A stretch of DNA of 64,000 bases from Flavobacterium ovatum (GCF_040703125.1 NZ_CP160035.1:992001-1056000), one strand, 5' to 3'. Positions 53,902 through 63,388 are shown, numbered from the stretch's first letter. Made by a program: numbers and translations. Notes: generated by a model from the sequence alone, not told the origin.

Positions 53902-56166
53902 ATGATGATTTTTAAGAAAAATAATTGGTTTAAAGTTGCTGTTTTAGGATTGTTACTAATTGTATTTCAAAACGCAATCGCGCAAGGACACCCAAGATTG
54001 GTATTGACTCCAAAAGGTGTTAAGGAAATTAAAGTGCAATTAGGTAAAGTGCCCCTTTTTGATGCTTCGATAGCTGAAGTTAAAAAAGATGTAGATGTTG
54101 AAATTGAGTTAGGGATTGTAGTGCCTATTCCAAAAGATTTTTCAGGAGGTTACACACATGAACGTCATAAAAAGAACTGGTTAATCATGCAAAAAGCAGG
54201 TGTATTATACCAAATTCTTGGTGACAAAAAATACGCTATTTACGTTAAGGATATGTTGATGGCTTATGCCAAATTGTATCCTACGTTACCTTTACATCCG
54301 CAAGAACGTTCGTATGCAAGAGGAAAATTGTTTTGGCAAGCTCTTAATGACGCTAACTGGTTAGTGTATGCGAGTCAGGCTTATGATTGTGTGTACAATT
54401 TTATAGGTGCTAAAGATCGAGCGATTATTGAGAAGGACCTGTTCAAGCCTTACGCAGATTTTATTTCGATAGGTTCACCTCAGTATTTTAATAGAGTACA
54501 CAATCACAGTACTTGGGGAAATGTTGCAGTTGGAATGATCGCTTTGGTAATGGATGACGCTGAATTGCTAGATCGTGCTATGAATGGCTTGAAAGAAGAT
54601 AATTTACCTCCAGGAATGAGGGATAGTGATGGTGGTTTGATCAAAAAAGAAGGTCAAAAAACAGGTTTTTTAGCTAATGTAGAGGAGCCTTTTTCACCTG
54701 ATGGATATTACAATGAAGGTCCTTATTACCAAAGATATGCCATGTATCCTTTTATGGTTTTTGCGGAAGCATTACAAAACACAAAACCTGAGTTAAAGAT
54801 TTTTGATTTCAAGAAGGGGATCTTAATTAAATCTGCTTATGCGCTGTTGAATTTGACTAATTCTGAAGGTGAGTTTTTTCCTTTGAATGATGGGCAAAAA
54901 GGAATGTCCTACTATTCAAGAGAATTGGTTTCGGTGGTGGATATTGCTTATTTGTACGGAGGTAAAGATGCTTCTTTATTATCCATTGCTGAAAAACAGG
55001 GACGTGTGCAGTTGGATAATTCTGGTATGGCAGTGGCATTGGGAGTTAAAAATAAATTGACCAAACCATTTATCAAAAAATCAATTGATTTATCTGATGG
55101 TTCTGATGGAGAGCAAGGTGGTGTGGCTATCCTTCGAAATAAAATTAGTGATAACGAATTAACTTTAGTGATGAAATATGCGGCTCAGGGTTCGAGTCAC
55201 GGACATTTTGATAAATTGTCATTTTCTTATTATCAAAATAGCGATGAGGTTTTACAAGATTATGGATTGGCTCGTTTTGTGAATATAGAACAAAAAGGTG
55301 GAGGGAATTATCTAAAAGAAAATTCTACATGGGCAAAACAAACCATTGCTCACAATACGATTATTCAAAATGAAACTTCCCATTTTAATGGGGATTTTGT
55401 AATAGGAGATAAATTTTCATCCAAAAAATATTTATATGATGTAAGTAATCCGAAAGTTCAGATTATTAGTGCAACTGAAGATAATGCATACCCAGGTACT
55501 AAAATGCACCGTACGATGGTTCTGCTAGAGACTGAAGGATATGAGAAACCTTTGTTGTTAGATATTTTTCAAGTGGATGCTAAAATAGCTAATCAATATG
55601 ATTTGCCTTTTTACTATTTAGGTCAAATGATGTCTGCTAATTTTAAATATGAAATGCCAAAAACATTGGAGCCATTAGGAAAATCATTTGGTTACCAACA
55701 TTTATGGAAAGAGGGAATTGGAAAAGCTACGGATGAAAACACAAAATTTTCTTGGCTATACGGAGGAAGTTTTTACACCATGACTTGGGCAACAAGTCCT
55801 GATGATGAGCTGTTGTTAGTTAGATTGGGTGCAAATGATCCCAATTTTAATTTACGAAGAGATGCGGGGATTATTATCCGTAGAAAGAATACTCAGAAAA
55901 CTACATTCGTCAATGTTATAGAAGCACATGGAAGTTACAGTCCAGTGACGGAGAATGCAATAAATGCTTTTAGTTCGATTACCAATGTGGAATTGGTATA
56001 TGAAGATGAAAATTATGTGGGGGTATCCATCAAAAATAAAAACGAAACCGTTAGTTTGTTTATCTTAGCAACTACGAATAGTTCTGCAACACAAAAGCAC
56101 AAATTAGAAATAAAAGAGAAAACCTATACATGGGTTGGAGCACATTATAGTTCAACAATTAAATAA
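53902..56166 (+). CDS. PL17 alginate lyase (exo-acting oligoalginate lyase)
   Basis: 754 residues. Signal peptide (1-27, ending AIAQG). An alpha/alpha toroid N-terminal domain (about 70-400) with the PL17-type catalytic Asn/His region NHSTWGNVAVG and FSPDGYYNEGPYYQRYAMYP, then a heparinase II/III-like beta-sandwich (from about 420) with SSHGHFDKLSFSYYQ. PL17 enzymes cut unsaturated oligoalginates to the monomer, which converts to DEH. Either of two ATGs (53902, 53905) can start it. First in PL17-cupin operon. Confidence 0.92.
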   Translation: MMIFKKNNWFKVAVLGLLLIVFQNAIAQGHPRLVLTPKGVKEIKVQLGKVPLFDASIAEVKKDVDVEIELGIVVPIPKDFSGGYTHERHKKNWLIMQKAGVLYQILGDKKYAIYVKDMLMAYAKLYPTLPLHPQERSYARGKLFWQALNDANWLVYASQAYDCVYNFIGAKDRAIIEKDLFKPYADFISIGSPQYFNRVHNHSTWGNVAVGMIALVMDDAELLDRAMNGLKEDNLPPGMRDSDGGLIKKEGQKTGFLANVEEPFSPDGYYNEGPYYQRYAMYPFMVFAEALQNTKPELKIFDFKKGILIKSAYALLNLTNSEGEFFPLNDGQKGMSYYSRELVSVVDIAYLYGGKDASLLSIAEKQGRVQLDNSGMAVALGVKNKLTKPFIKKSIDLSDGSDGEQGGVAILRNKISDNELTLVMKYAAQGSSHGHFDKLSFSYYQNSDEVLQDYGLARFVNIEQKGGGNYLKENSTWAKQTIAHNTIIQNETSHFNGDFVIGDKFSSKKYLYDVSNPKVQIISATEDNAYPGTKMHRTMVLLETEGYEKPLLLDIFQVDAKIANQYDLPFYYLGQMMSANFKYEMPKTLEPLGKSFGYQHLWKEGIGKATDENTKFSWLYGGSFYTMTWATSPDDELLLVRLGANDPNFNLRRDAGIIIRRKNTQKTTFVNVIEAHGSYSPVTENAINAFSSITNVELVYEDENYVGVSIKNKNETVSLFILATTNSSATQKHKLEIKEKTYTWVGAHYSSTIK

Positions 56167-56172
56167 ATTAGT

Positions 56173-56532
56173 ATGCAAAGTTTTGGAGCAAGTAAAGAGT
56201 TTTTGTTAGGAGATGACATTAAGTGGGAAGTAGTAGGTGAAGGTGTGAAACGTAAAATCATGGGTTATGATGATACCATCATGCTTGTAAACGTAGATTT
56301 TAAAAAAGGAAGTATTGGCCCTTTGCATGAGCATTACCATGCACAAGTAACGTATGTTGTAAGTGGAGAGTTTGAAGTTACTATTGGTGATGACAAAAAA
56401 TTGCTAAAAGGCGGAGATTGTTTTTACATTCCTCCTCATGTATTGCATGGCGCATTATGTTTAGCAGATGGTATTTTGATTGATGTTTTCAGTCCAATAC
56501 GTGAAGACTTTATGAATAAAGAACATTATTAG
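56173..56532 (+). CDS. kdgF: KdgF-like cupin (unsaturated uronate ring opening)
   Basis: 119-residue single-cupin protein with metal ligands in GPLHEHYHAQVTYVVSGEFE and CFYIPPHVLHGA. KdgF proteins convert the unsaturated monouronate released by lyases to the linear 5-keto sugar (DEH). Only 6 bases after PL17, so co-transcribed with it; no signal peptide. Confidence 0.87.
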   Translation: MQSFGASKEFLLGDDIKWEVVGEGVKRKIMGYDDTIMLVNVDFKKGSIGPLHEHYHAQVTYVVSGEFEVTIGDDKKLLKGGDCFYIPPHVLHGALCLADGILIDVFSPIREDFMNKEHY

Positions 56533-56563
56533 TAGGGATTAAATATATTATTGGTTTAGGTTG

Positions 56564-56601
56564 ACCGCAAAGCATTTATTTAAATGTTTTGCGGTTTTTT
56601 T
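56564..56601 (+). terminator. Terminator after kdgF
   Basis: ACCGCAAAGCATTTA and TAAATGTTTTGCGGT (one G-T pair) followed by seven T. Confidence 0.85.
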
Positions 56602-56707
56602 GTGAAATAGTTTTATGTAAACACTTGTTTATTGGCTTATTAGGCCTTTTTTTTAGCTAATATAAAAAATAAACTCTCTTTAATTTTTTTTAGTAGAAAT
56701 TTGTCTC

Positions 56708-56738
56708 TATATTTGGTTCTCCAAATTGGTTTACCAAA
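56708..56738 (+). promoter_or_regulatory. Promoter element and operator of the PL7 gene
   Basis: TATATTTG (56708-56715), then GTTC and TCCAAATTGGTTTACCAAA (56720-56738). Spacing from the -7 element to the operator equals that at PL17 and susC. TGGTTTACCA is at 56727-56736. No clear TTG lies upstream. Confidence 0.65.
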
Positions 56739-56799
56739 TCGGTAAGGTTGTTAAAAATGGTTTTTTAGACTAACAATATTTCAAATAATATTATTAAAA

Positions 56800-57666
56800 A
56801 TGAGTTTACAATTTTCAAAAATAGCACTTCTTGGTTTGTTTACTATTACGGCTGTTGGTTACGGTCAAGATAAAAAAGCAAAGAAAAACAAGGTTAATAT
56901 TGATTTGTCACATTGGACCTTGACTACACCAGCTGAGGATCCTAATAAACCTGGCAAAACACTTAATTTGGGCTATCCTGAGATATTAGATTTTGCTACA
57001 AATGAATTGACTAATAAATATATGTATGAAGATCCAAAGGATAAATCTATTGCGTTTTATGCTTTTCCTTCGGGAACTTCTACTGCCAATAGTAGTTATT
57101 CTAGAACTGAATTAAGAGAAACGATGGAGACTGGAAGTAATAAGGTGAACTGGACTTTTGCTCAAGGAGGAAAAATGAAAGCAACTTACGCCATTGAGGA
57201 TATTTCTAAAGAAGTAGATGGGAAGTACAGTCGTGTGATTGTTGCTCAAATTCACGGAGTATTGACTGATGAACAACGAGACTTGATTGGGCAAAAAGAT
57301 AATAATGCAGCTCCAATTTTGAAAATTTACTGGGATAAAGGAAAAATTCGTGTAAAAACCAAAGTACTTAAAGATCTAAATGCACCATATAAAGATATGC
57401 TTTCTGATCATGCTTGGGGTGATGATGAAGGAAGGAATTTTAAAGAGAAAGTAGATTTAAACACAAAGTTTACTTTAGAAGTTAAAGTTTCTGAAGGTAG
57501 ATTAGAAGTGATTCTAAATGGCTCAGAGTCTTTTGTTTATGATGATATTAACATGAAAAAATGGGGAGTATTTGAGAATTATTTCAAAGCAGGGAATTAT
57601 TTTCAATCTAAAAATGCAAACTCTTTTGCTAAAGTAAAGATTTATAATTTAGAAGTGTCTCATTAG
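56800..57666 (+). CDS. PL7 alginate lyase
   Basis: 288 residues. Signal peptide (1-22), then one PL7 jelly-roll domain with the three family motifs SYSRTELRE, VIVAQIHG and YFKAGNYFQS. It is an endo- or exo-lyase cutting alginate by beta-elimination; QIH (not QVH) favours guluronate-containing linkages by established PL7 rules. It has no carbohydrate-binding domain or T9SS tail, so it may act in the periplasm or on the cell surface as a short enzyme. Confidence 0.93.
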   Translation: MSLQFSKIALLGLFTITAVGYGQDKKAKKNKVNIDLSHWTLTTPAEDPNKPGKTLNLGYPEILDFATNELTNKYMYEDPKDKSIAFYAFPSGTSTANSSYSRTELRETMETGSNKVNWTFAQGGKMKATYAIEDISKEVDGKYSRVIVAQIHGVLTDEQRDLIGQKDNNAAPILKIYWDKGKIRVKTKVLKDLNAPYKDMLSDHAWGDDEGRNFKEKVDLNTKFTLEVKVSEGRLEVILNGSESFVYDDINMKKWGVFENYFKAGNYFQSKNANSFAKVKIYNLEVSH

Positions 57667-57737
57667 GAATTAGTTAGCTTTTAAGTTTTATTGTGTCCTT
57701 TTTGATTTTCGTGTTGTTTTTTTAATTATTTTTACAA

Positions 57738-57755
57738 ACCAATCTGGTTTACCAG
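57738..57755 (+). promoter_or_regulatory. Operator upstream of the GntR gene
   Basis: ACCAATCTGGTTTACCAG with TGGTTTACCA at 57745-57754, 19 bases before the regulator's ATG. It is the same motif as at PL17, PL7 and susC, which suggests autoregulation. Confidence 0.55.
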
Positions 57756-57773
57756 ACATAAAACGTAAATAAA

Positions 57774-58481
57774 ATGAAGTTAGAAGTAATCACTAAAAAA
57801 GATAATAAAGAATCACTAAATGCAATTATAGCTAAAATAAGAGATTATATTAATTATAAAAATTTAGAACCACAAGATAAACTTCCTTCAGAGCGAATGT
57901 TGTCTGAAAAGTTTGGGGTGAGTAGAGGTAGTGTTCGTGATGCTATCCAGAAATTAGAATTTTACGGAATACTAAAATCAATTCCTCAAAGCGGAACTTT
58001 TGTGGCTAATATTGGAAAAATAGCTATCAACGGCATAATAGATGATATTTTGAGATTAGGAGTATCAGATTTTAGATCATTAGTAGAAACTAGAATTTTG
58101 CTTGAATTAAAAACAGTGCGTTTGGCTGCTACAAGGCGAACAGAGGAGGATTTAGTAAACATCAAAGCTGCTTTAGATGCTTATGCTGATAAAGTACATA
58201 CGGGTGAAGATGCTGTTCAGGAAGATTTAATATTTCATTTAGCGATTGCTAAAGCTAGTGGAAATAGTACAATTAACAACATGATGTTAATTATAACTCC
58301 TGAAATATTGACCAATTTTGAAAAGTATCATGTGTGTGATAAAAGTGGAAATGAAGGTCTTGATAGGATTAATGATCATACAGAGGTTTACGACGCCATT
58401 GTTGCTCAAAATCCACAATTAGCTAAACAGAAAATGAAACAACATTTCAAAGCATTATATGAATATTGTTATAATGTATAA
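57774..58481 (+). CDS. GntR/FadR-family regulator of alginate use
   Basis: 235 residues. N-terminal winged helix (about 12-78; PSERMLSEKFGVSRGSVRDA, QSGTFVANIG), C-terminal FCD effector domain (about 100-230; RTEEDLVNIKAALDAYADK, DLIFHLAIAKASGNSTINNM with metal/ligand Asp and His positions). FadR-subfamily regulators usually repress until an acid intermediate, such as KDG or DEH, binds. TGGT-N2-ACCA operators around it fit this subfamily's TGGTxxACCA-like sites. Confidence 0.9.
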   Translation: MKLEVITKKDNKESLNAIIAKIRDYINYKNLEPQDKLPSERMLSEKFGVSRGSVRDAIQKLEFYGILKSIPQSGTFVANIGKIAINGIIDDILRLGVSDFRSLVETRILLELKTVRLAATRRTEEDLVNIKAALDAYADKVHTGEDAVQEDLIFHLAIAKASGNSTINNMMLIITPEILTNFEKYHVCDKSGNEGLDRINDHTEVYDAIVAQNPQLAKQKMKQHFKALYEYCYNV

Positions 58482-58500
58482 GAATAATAGATAGGAATAA

Positions 58501-58548
58501 AAGTTCTAAAAGTACTCAGGTTCCAAAGTACTTTTAGAACTTAAAAAA
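58501..58548 (+). terminator. Terminator after the GntR gene
   Basis: Perfect 16-base arms AAGTTCTAAAAGTACT and AGTACTTTTAGAACTT with a 10-base loop, then an A-rich stretch; TTTTTT follows only after the next AC. Strong hairpin. Confidence 0.75.
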
Positions 58549-58659
58549 CAACTCTTTTTTTTAAATTAATACAATTTCGCCTAATTGAAAAATATAGGTA
58601 AGGGTAACTTTTGGCTTTTTTTAAATTAAAAATAAAGCTAAAAAAAAAACGGTAATATT

Positions 58660-59925
58660 ATGAAAGTAAAAGGATTAAGATGGTGGATTATTACATTAAT
58701 CTGTTTAGCCACAGTAATTAATTACATCGACAGAACTGCATTTGGAATTATGTGGCCAGAGATGGGTAAAGATTTGGGAATGGACGAAGCTGATTATGCT
58801 ATTATGCTAAACATCTTTATGATAACATATGCAGCAGGAAAGTTTTTGTCGGGTAAATTATATGATATAATAGGAACTCGTTTAGGTTTTACTGTTTCTA
58901 TTATACTATGGTCTGTAGCTTCTATTTTTCATGCTTTTGCTAGAGGGTTATTTTCACTTACTCTTTTTAGAGGACTTTTAGGACTTGGTGAAGCAGGGAA
59001 TTGGCCAGGGGCTGTAAAAAGTAATGGGGAATGGTTTCCAGTGAAACAAAGAGCTATTGCACAAGGTATTTTTAATGCTGGAGCTTCGTTAGGAAGTGTA
59101 ATCGCTCCCGTTCTTATTGCTTTTTTATACGGAGCATATGGATGGAGAATGACTTATATTATCATTGGTGCGATTGGAGTTTTATGGGTTATTCCATGGT
59201 TGTTTATTAATAAATCAACACCAGATAAACATCCTTGGATTACTGAGGAAGAATTGAAACTTATTGAAGCGAGTAGTAATGTTAATGATAGTAACGTTAC
59301 TAAAGAAAAAGGTTTGAGTGTTATGAATATTTTAAAACACAGAGAATCATGGGGTGTACTTGTGGGTAGTTTTTTCATAGAACCTATTTGGTGGTTGTTT
59401 GTGGGTTGGATGCCATTGTATCTTCATTCTAAATATGGGTTCAGTATTGTAGAAATTGGTTCAACCATTTGGATCTCTTATTTAGGAGGAATGGCTGGAA
59501 GTATCATTGGTGGTTGGTATTGTGGTAAGTTAATTGAAACTAAGTCAGTTGATGCTGCTAGGAAAATTACAATAGGAATTGGTTGTGCGTTGATCTTAAT
59601 GGGGCTTTTAGGAATTATCTTTTTGGTTGACGGTGATAGCGCTATGAGTTTTATATACATCGTTGCATTGGTATTATTTGGTTTTCAATTCGCAATTGGA
59701 AACTTGCAAACCTTATCTAGCGACTTGTTCAAAGGACCATCTGTGGGGACTTTAGCAGGTTTAGCAGGAAGTGTGGGAGCTGTATCGGTAATTATTATGA
59801 ACTGGTTAATACCAAAAATTACAACAGTATCTTATACACCTGCATTTATTATTATAGCAGTATTGGCTCCGTTGACAATTGGTTCCATTATGTTTTTAAT
59901 AAAAAAGATACAACCTGTAGCGTAA
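58660..59925 (+). CDS. MFS hexuronate-type transporter
   Basis: 421 residues with 12 predicted membrane helices, of the anion:cation symporter (ExuT-like) group: INYIDRTAFGIMWPEMGK, GKFLSGKLYDIIGTRLG, LGLGEAGNWPGAVKSNGEWF. It should bring DEH or another unsaturated uronate from periplasm to cytoplasm for the reductase encoded next. Its gene is followed after 62 bases by the SDR gene. Confidence 0.9.
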   Translation: MKVKGLRWWIITLICLATVINYIDRTAFGIMWPEMGKDLGMDEADYAIMLNIFMITYAAGKFLSGKLYDIIGTRLGFTVSIILWSVASIFHAFARGLFSLTLFRGLLGLGEAGNWPGAVKSNGEWFPVKQRAIAQGIFNAGASLGSVIAPVLIAFLYGAYGWRMTYIIIGAIGVLWVIPWLFINKSTPDKHPWITEEELKLIEASSNVNDSNVTKEKGLSVMNILKHRESWGVLVGSFFIEPIWWLFVGWMPLYLHSKYGFSIVEIGSTIWISYLGGMAGSIIGGWYCGKLIETKSVDAARKITIGIGCALILMGLLGIIFLVDGDSAMSFIYIVALVLFGFQFAIGNLQTLSSDLFKGPSVGTLAGLAGSVGAVSVIIMNWLIPKITTVSYTPAFIIIAVLAPLTIGSIMFLIKKIQPVA

Positions 59926-59987
59926 TAATAGACGGAATAGATAATAGAGAAAAAACAAGGATTTTAAATAATTAAAATAGATTGAAA

Positions 59988-60752
59988 ATGGGTAATTTAA
60001 ATGGAAAAGTTGCAGTAATTACTGGTGCAACTGGAGGAATTGGTTTTGCAGTAGCAAAAAGATTAGGGAAAGATGGATATACTGTAATTTTAAATGGTAT
60101 TGATGACGCAACTGGCGCTGAAAAAGTGGCAGAGCTTACTGCTGACGGAATTACTGCTGAATACTACGGATTTGACATGACAAATGCTGATGCTGTAACT
60201 GAAAATATTACTAAAATTGGTCAAAAATACGGGAAAATTGATGCTCTTATTAATAATACTGGTGGTATCGGTGTTAGAGCTAGATTTGAAGATATGACCA
60301 ACGAAGAATACAAATTCGTAATGGCTTTGAATCTTGATTCGGTATTTTATGCTTCAAGAGCAGCTATCCCTTTCTTGAAAAAAGGTGAAAATGCATCTAT
60401 CATAAACTATACTTCAAATGCAGCATGGAATGGTGCAGGTCCTGGAGCTGGTGTTTATGCAGTATCAAAAGGTGGAGTTCAATCTATTACAAGAGCTTTA
60501 GCTAAAGATTTAGCGGAGTACGGAATTAGAGTTAATGCGGTATCTCCTGGTACGATTGATACTCCTTTTCACGCTCAAATTAAAGCTACTAAGCCAGAAG
60601 TTTTTGCTTCTTGGAAAAGCAGTGTATTGTTAGGTAGATTAGGTGAGCCTGAAGAAGTTGCTGGTGTTATATCTTTCTTAGTAAGTGATGATGCTTCTTT
60701 CTTGACAGCTGAAACTATCCAAATTGGTGGTGGTCAAGCATTAGGAATATAA
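59988..60752 (+). CDS. SDR reductase, probable DEH reductase
   Basis: 254 residues from the ATG at 59988 (MGNLNGKVAVITG); two more codons (TTG-AAA) can be read upstream. Classical SDR: TGATGGIGFAVAK nucleotide motif, NTGG, catalytic SNAAW...YAVSKGG (Tyr-Lys), VSPGTIDTPF. In alginate loci this position is taken by the NAD(P)H-dependent reductase that turns 4-deoxy-L-erythro-5-hexoseulose uronate (DEH) into 2-keto-3-deoxygluconate (KDG). Located between transporter and KDG kinase genes. Confidence 0.87.
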   Translation: MGNLNGKVAVITGATGGIGFAVAKRLGKDGYTVILNGIDDATGAEKVAELTADGITAEYYGFDMTNADAVTENITKIGQKYGKIDALINNTGGIGVRARFEDMTNEEYKFVMALNLDSVFYASRAAIPFLKKGENASIINYTSNAAWNGAGPGAGVYAVSKGGVQSITRALAKDLAEYGIRVNAVSPGTIDTPFHAQIKATKPEVFASWKSSVLLGRLGEPEEVAGVISFLVSDDASFLTAETIQIGGGQALGI

Positions 60753-60761
60753 TAACTTAAG

Positions 60762-60797
60762 AATTGGGCTTATGTTTTATCATGTAGCCCAAATTTC
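60762..60797 (+). terminator. Weak terminator or attenuator after the SDR gene
   Basis: TTGGGCT and AGCCCAA flank a 15-base loop, with ATTTCT after it. Short arms, so partial read-through into the kdgK region is possible. Confidence 0.5.
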
Positions 60798-61012
60798 TAT
60801 TATCGGTATTTAGATCGTCATTTCACAAAATAGCGGTCTTATGTGAATGTATTCACAATTGGCAGGTTGAGAAAACCATAAAGTCTTTTTAAGTCATTGT
60901 CGTGACGCTTATTGAGATGGTGGATTATTTCTTAGACTGTAATAAATAAGGTAAATTGCAATCGAATTTTGCTTAAATGCTAAAATAAATTAATTTACAC
61001 TAAAAAAATGGT

Positions 61013-61066
61013 TATTTTTGAACCGATTTAAGATAAAAAGCAAAGGTTTTCTTTGCTTTTTATCTT
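61013..61066 (+). promoter_or_regulatory. Promoter element and 5'-end stem-loop of the kdgK transcript
   Basis: TATTTTTG (61013-61020) fits the -7 element; transcription would start about 61027. Immediately after comes a perfect 16-base stem AAGATAAAAAGCAAAG (61030-61045), loop GTTTT, inverted arm to 61066, with no following T run. As a 5'-terminal hairpin it could stabilise or regulate the kdgK-kdgA mRNA. 60798-61108 has no gene. Confidence 0.45.
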
Positions 61067-61108
61067 TATAGTTAATTGTATTTTTTAATCAATTTGGAAT
61101 TAGATAAG

Positions 61109-62131
61109 ATGAAAAAAGTAATCACTTTTGGTGAAATTTTACTCCGTTTATCAACGGATAGACATTTGAGATTTTCTCAAGCAGAATCTTTCAAAGCTAC
61201 TTATGGTGGTGGTGAATTTAATGTAGCTGTGTCATTAGCTAATTATGGTATGAATGCAGAATATGTTACTAAAATTCCTAAAAATGAATTAGGAATTAGT
61301 GCTTTGCAGGAAATGCGTAAATTGGACGTAGGTTGCAATAACGTATTGTTTGGTGGTGATCGATTAGGGATCTATTTCCTAGAAACAGGTACTAGTACAC
61401 GTGCTAGTAATGTAATTTATGATAGAGCAAATAGCTCAATGTCTACCTTGAAAAAAGGTGAAATTAACTGGAGAGAAATTCTTAAAGGGGCTACTTGGTT
61501 TCATTGGAGTGGAATTACTCCAGCATTGTCTGAAGATTCAGCTGAGGCTTGTATGGAAGCTATTGAGATTGCTCACGAAATGGGATTGACTATTTCTACC
61601 GATTTGAATTACCGTGCAAAACTATGGAATTATGGTAAGCAACCTAAAGAAGTTATGCCTGCCATGTTAAAATATAGCAATGTAATCTTAGGAGACATTG
61701 ATACTGCTTATTTTATGTTAGGACTTGACAAAGTGGATCCAGATTATAGTAAAGGAGAGCTTTTGCCGGATTTGTATGACACCATTTTTAAACTGTGTCC
61801 TGAAATGCAATATGTAGCCACTACTTTGCGCTATTCGGTTAGTGCTTCGCATCAACGTATTGGTGGTGTAATGTATGACGGTAAAAAAATATATAATGCT
61901 GATGTTCAGGAAGTAACGCCAGTTGTAGACAGGGTAGGAAGTGGCGATGCCTTTATGGGCGGATTAATCTATGGTTTGAACGAAGAACCTTTAGACAAAC
62001 AAAGAGCTTTGAACTTTGCGGTTGCAGCTTGTTGTTTGAAACACACTATTTCTGGTGATTATAATTTAGTAACAAAAGGTGAAATCGAAAAATTGCTTAC
62101 AGGTGATTTTTCTGGAAAAGTTTCAAGATAA
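61109..62131 (+). CDS. kdgK: 2-keto-3-deoxygluconate kinase
   Basis: 340 residues from the ATG at 61109 (MKKVITFGEILLRLS); the frame extends 11 codons upstream without a signal. PfkB-fold sugar kinase: FGGGE-like start (TYGGGEFNVAVSLANYGM), ISTDLNYRAKLW and the anion hole/catalytic GSGDAFMGG. It phosphorylates KDG at C6 to KDPG. 11 bases before the aldolase gene. Confidence 0.92.
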   Translation: MKKVITFGEILLRLSTDRHLRFSQAESFKATYGGGEFNVAVSLANYGMNAEYVTKIPKNELGISALQEMRKLDVGCNNVLFGGDRLGIYFLETGTSTRASNVIYDRANSSMSTLKKGEINWREILKGATWFHWSGITPALSEDSAEACMEAIEIAHEMGLTISTDLNYRAKLWNYGKQPKEVMPAMLKYSNVILGDIDTAYFMLGLDKVDPDYSKGELLPDLYDTIFKLCPEMQYVATTLRYSVSASHQRIGGVMYDGKKIYNADVQEVTPVVDRVGSGDAFMGGLIYGLNEEPLDKQRALNFAVAACCLKHTISGDYNLVTKGEIEKLLTGDFSGKVSR

Positions 62132-62142
62132 ATATAAAAAAT

Positions 62143-62811
62143 ATGGCTCAATTTACAAGAATAGAAGTAGCACAAGTAATGAAAGAAACAGGACTTGTTC
62201 CATTGTTTTATCATAAAGATATTGAAGTTAGTAAAACAGTTTTGAAAGCTTGTTATGATGGTGGTGCTCGATTACTAGAATTTACAAGCAGAGGTGATTT
62301 TGCTCATGAAATTTTTTCAGCATTAGTTAAATATGCAGTTGCAGAATTGCCAGGAATGGTTTTGGGTGTTGGTTCTGTTACCGATGCTGCTGCAGCTTCA
62401 TTGTATATGCAATTGGGAGCAAATTTTATTGTTACTCCAGTTCTTAGAGAGGATATAGCTATTGTGTGTAACCGTCGTAAAGTGATGTGGTCACCAGGTT
62501 GTGGTTCGTTAACTGAAATTGCAAAAGCGGAAGAAATGGGATGCGAAGTAGTAAAATTATTCCCTGGAGAATTATATGGTCCAGCTTTTATCAACGGAAT
62601 CAAAGGGCCTCAGCCTTGGACTACTATTATGCCAACTGGTGGAGTTTCGCCTACTAAAGAAAGCTTAACAGAGTGGATCACTGCAGGTGCTGTTTGCGTA
62701 GGTATGGGTTCAAAATTAATCAAAGCAGATGCTCAAGGTAATTTTGATACCGCAAAGATTGAAGCATTGACTAGAGAATGTATTGATATCATTAAAGACT
62801 TGAAAAAATAA
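62143..62811 (+). CDS. kdgA: KDPG (2-dehydro-3-deoxyphosphogluconate) aldolase
   Basis: 222 residues, class I aldolase with the Schiff-base Lys in VVKLFPGELYGP and Glu in LLEFTSRGD; MPTGGVSPTKES lies near the C-terminus. It splits KDPG into pyruvate and glyceraldehyde-3-phosphate, the final step of alginate breakdown. Co-transcribed with kdgK. Confidence 0.95.
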   Translation: MAQFTRIEVAQVMKETGLVPLFYHKDIEVSKTVLKACYDGGARLLEFTSRGDFAHEIFSALVKYAVAELPGMVLGVGSVTDAAAASLYMQLGANFIVTPVLREDIAIVCNRRKVMWSPGCGSLTEIAKAEEMGCEVVKLFPGELYGPAFINGIKGPQPWTTIMPTGGVSPTKESLTEWITAGAVCVGMGSKLIKADAQGNFDTAKIEALTRECIDIIKDLKK

Positions 62812-62856
62812 AATTTTTTTTGAAATAGTATTGGTCGAAAGACTAATAATTATAAT

Positions 62857-62898
62857 ATCCCAACTTACAGGTAATTTGTAGGTTGGGATTTTTTTTGC
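62857..62898 (+). terminator. Terminator after kdgA
   Basis: ATCCCAACTTACA and TGTAGGTTGGGAT (one G-T pair), then eight T. Confidence 0.88.
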
Positions 62899-63331
62899 AT
62901 TTTAATAATGCTTTTTCCTGTTAATGAGTTGAGCTAAATTTTCATGACTATTACAGGTGGATTTAGTGTTTAATGAAATAATTATAATGATTTAATTGTG
63001 CAGTATGTTTATTTGTTTTAAATGATTTTAAGTTTTAAAGTATTAAAAATAAGGTTAATAGATTATATGTAGCGCTTTTTTTTCTTTTTCGAATATATAA
63101 ATGACCTAATAATTCACGTATTTAATGATATTTTTAGCTAAGCCAATGAAATGTTAATGTTTTTTGAGTTTCTATTTCGTCTGCAGGCCTTGGTTTTGCT
63201 GAATTGTTAGTTTTTTTACTAAGGCAATATTTTTATGAGGGATTTTTTCAATTTTCAATCTTTTTATGTGGAAATAAATATGAATTTTTAGATTATTGGT
63301 ATTAAAATTTTTTTAACATAAAAATAAGGCT

Positions 63332-63388
63332 TATATTTGGAAAACCAGATTGGTTAATCAGTTTAACAAACCAATATGGTTTAATTAG
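63332..63388 (+). promoter_or_regulatory. Promoter element and tandem operators of the susC-like gene
   Basis: TATATTTG (63332-63339), GAAA, then ACCAGATTGGTTAATCAG (63344-63361), at the same distance as at PL17 and PL7. A second copy, ACCAATATGGTTTAATTAG, is at 63370-63388. No TTG at the right distance. The remaining leader to 63486 is non-coding; 62899-63331 is very AT-rich with no gene. Confidence 0.65.
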
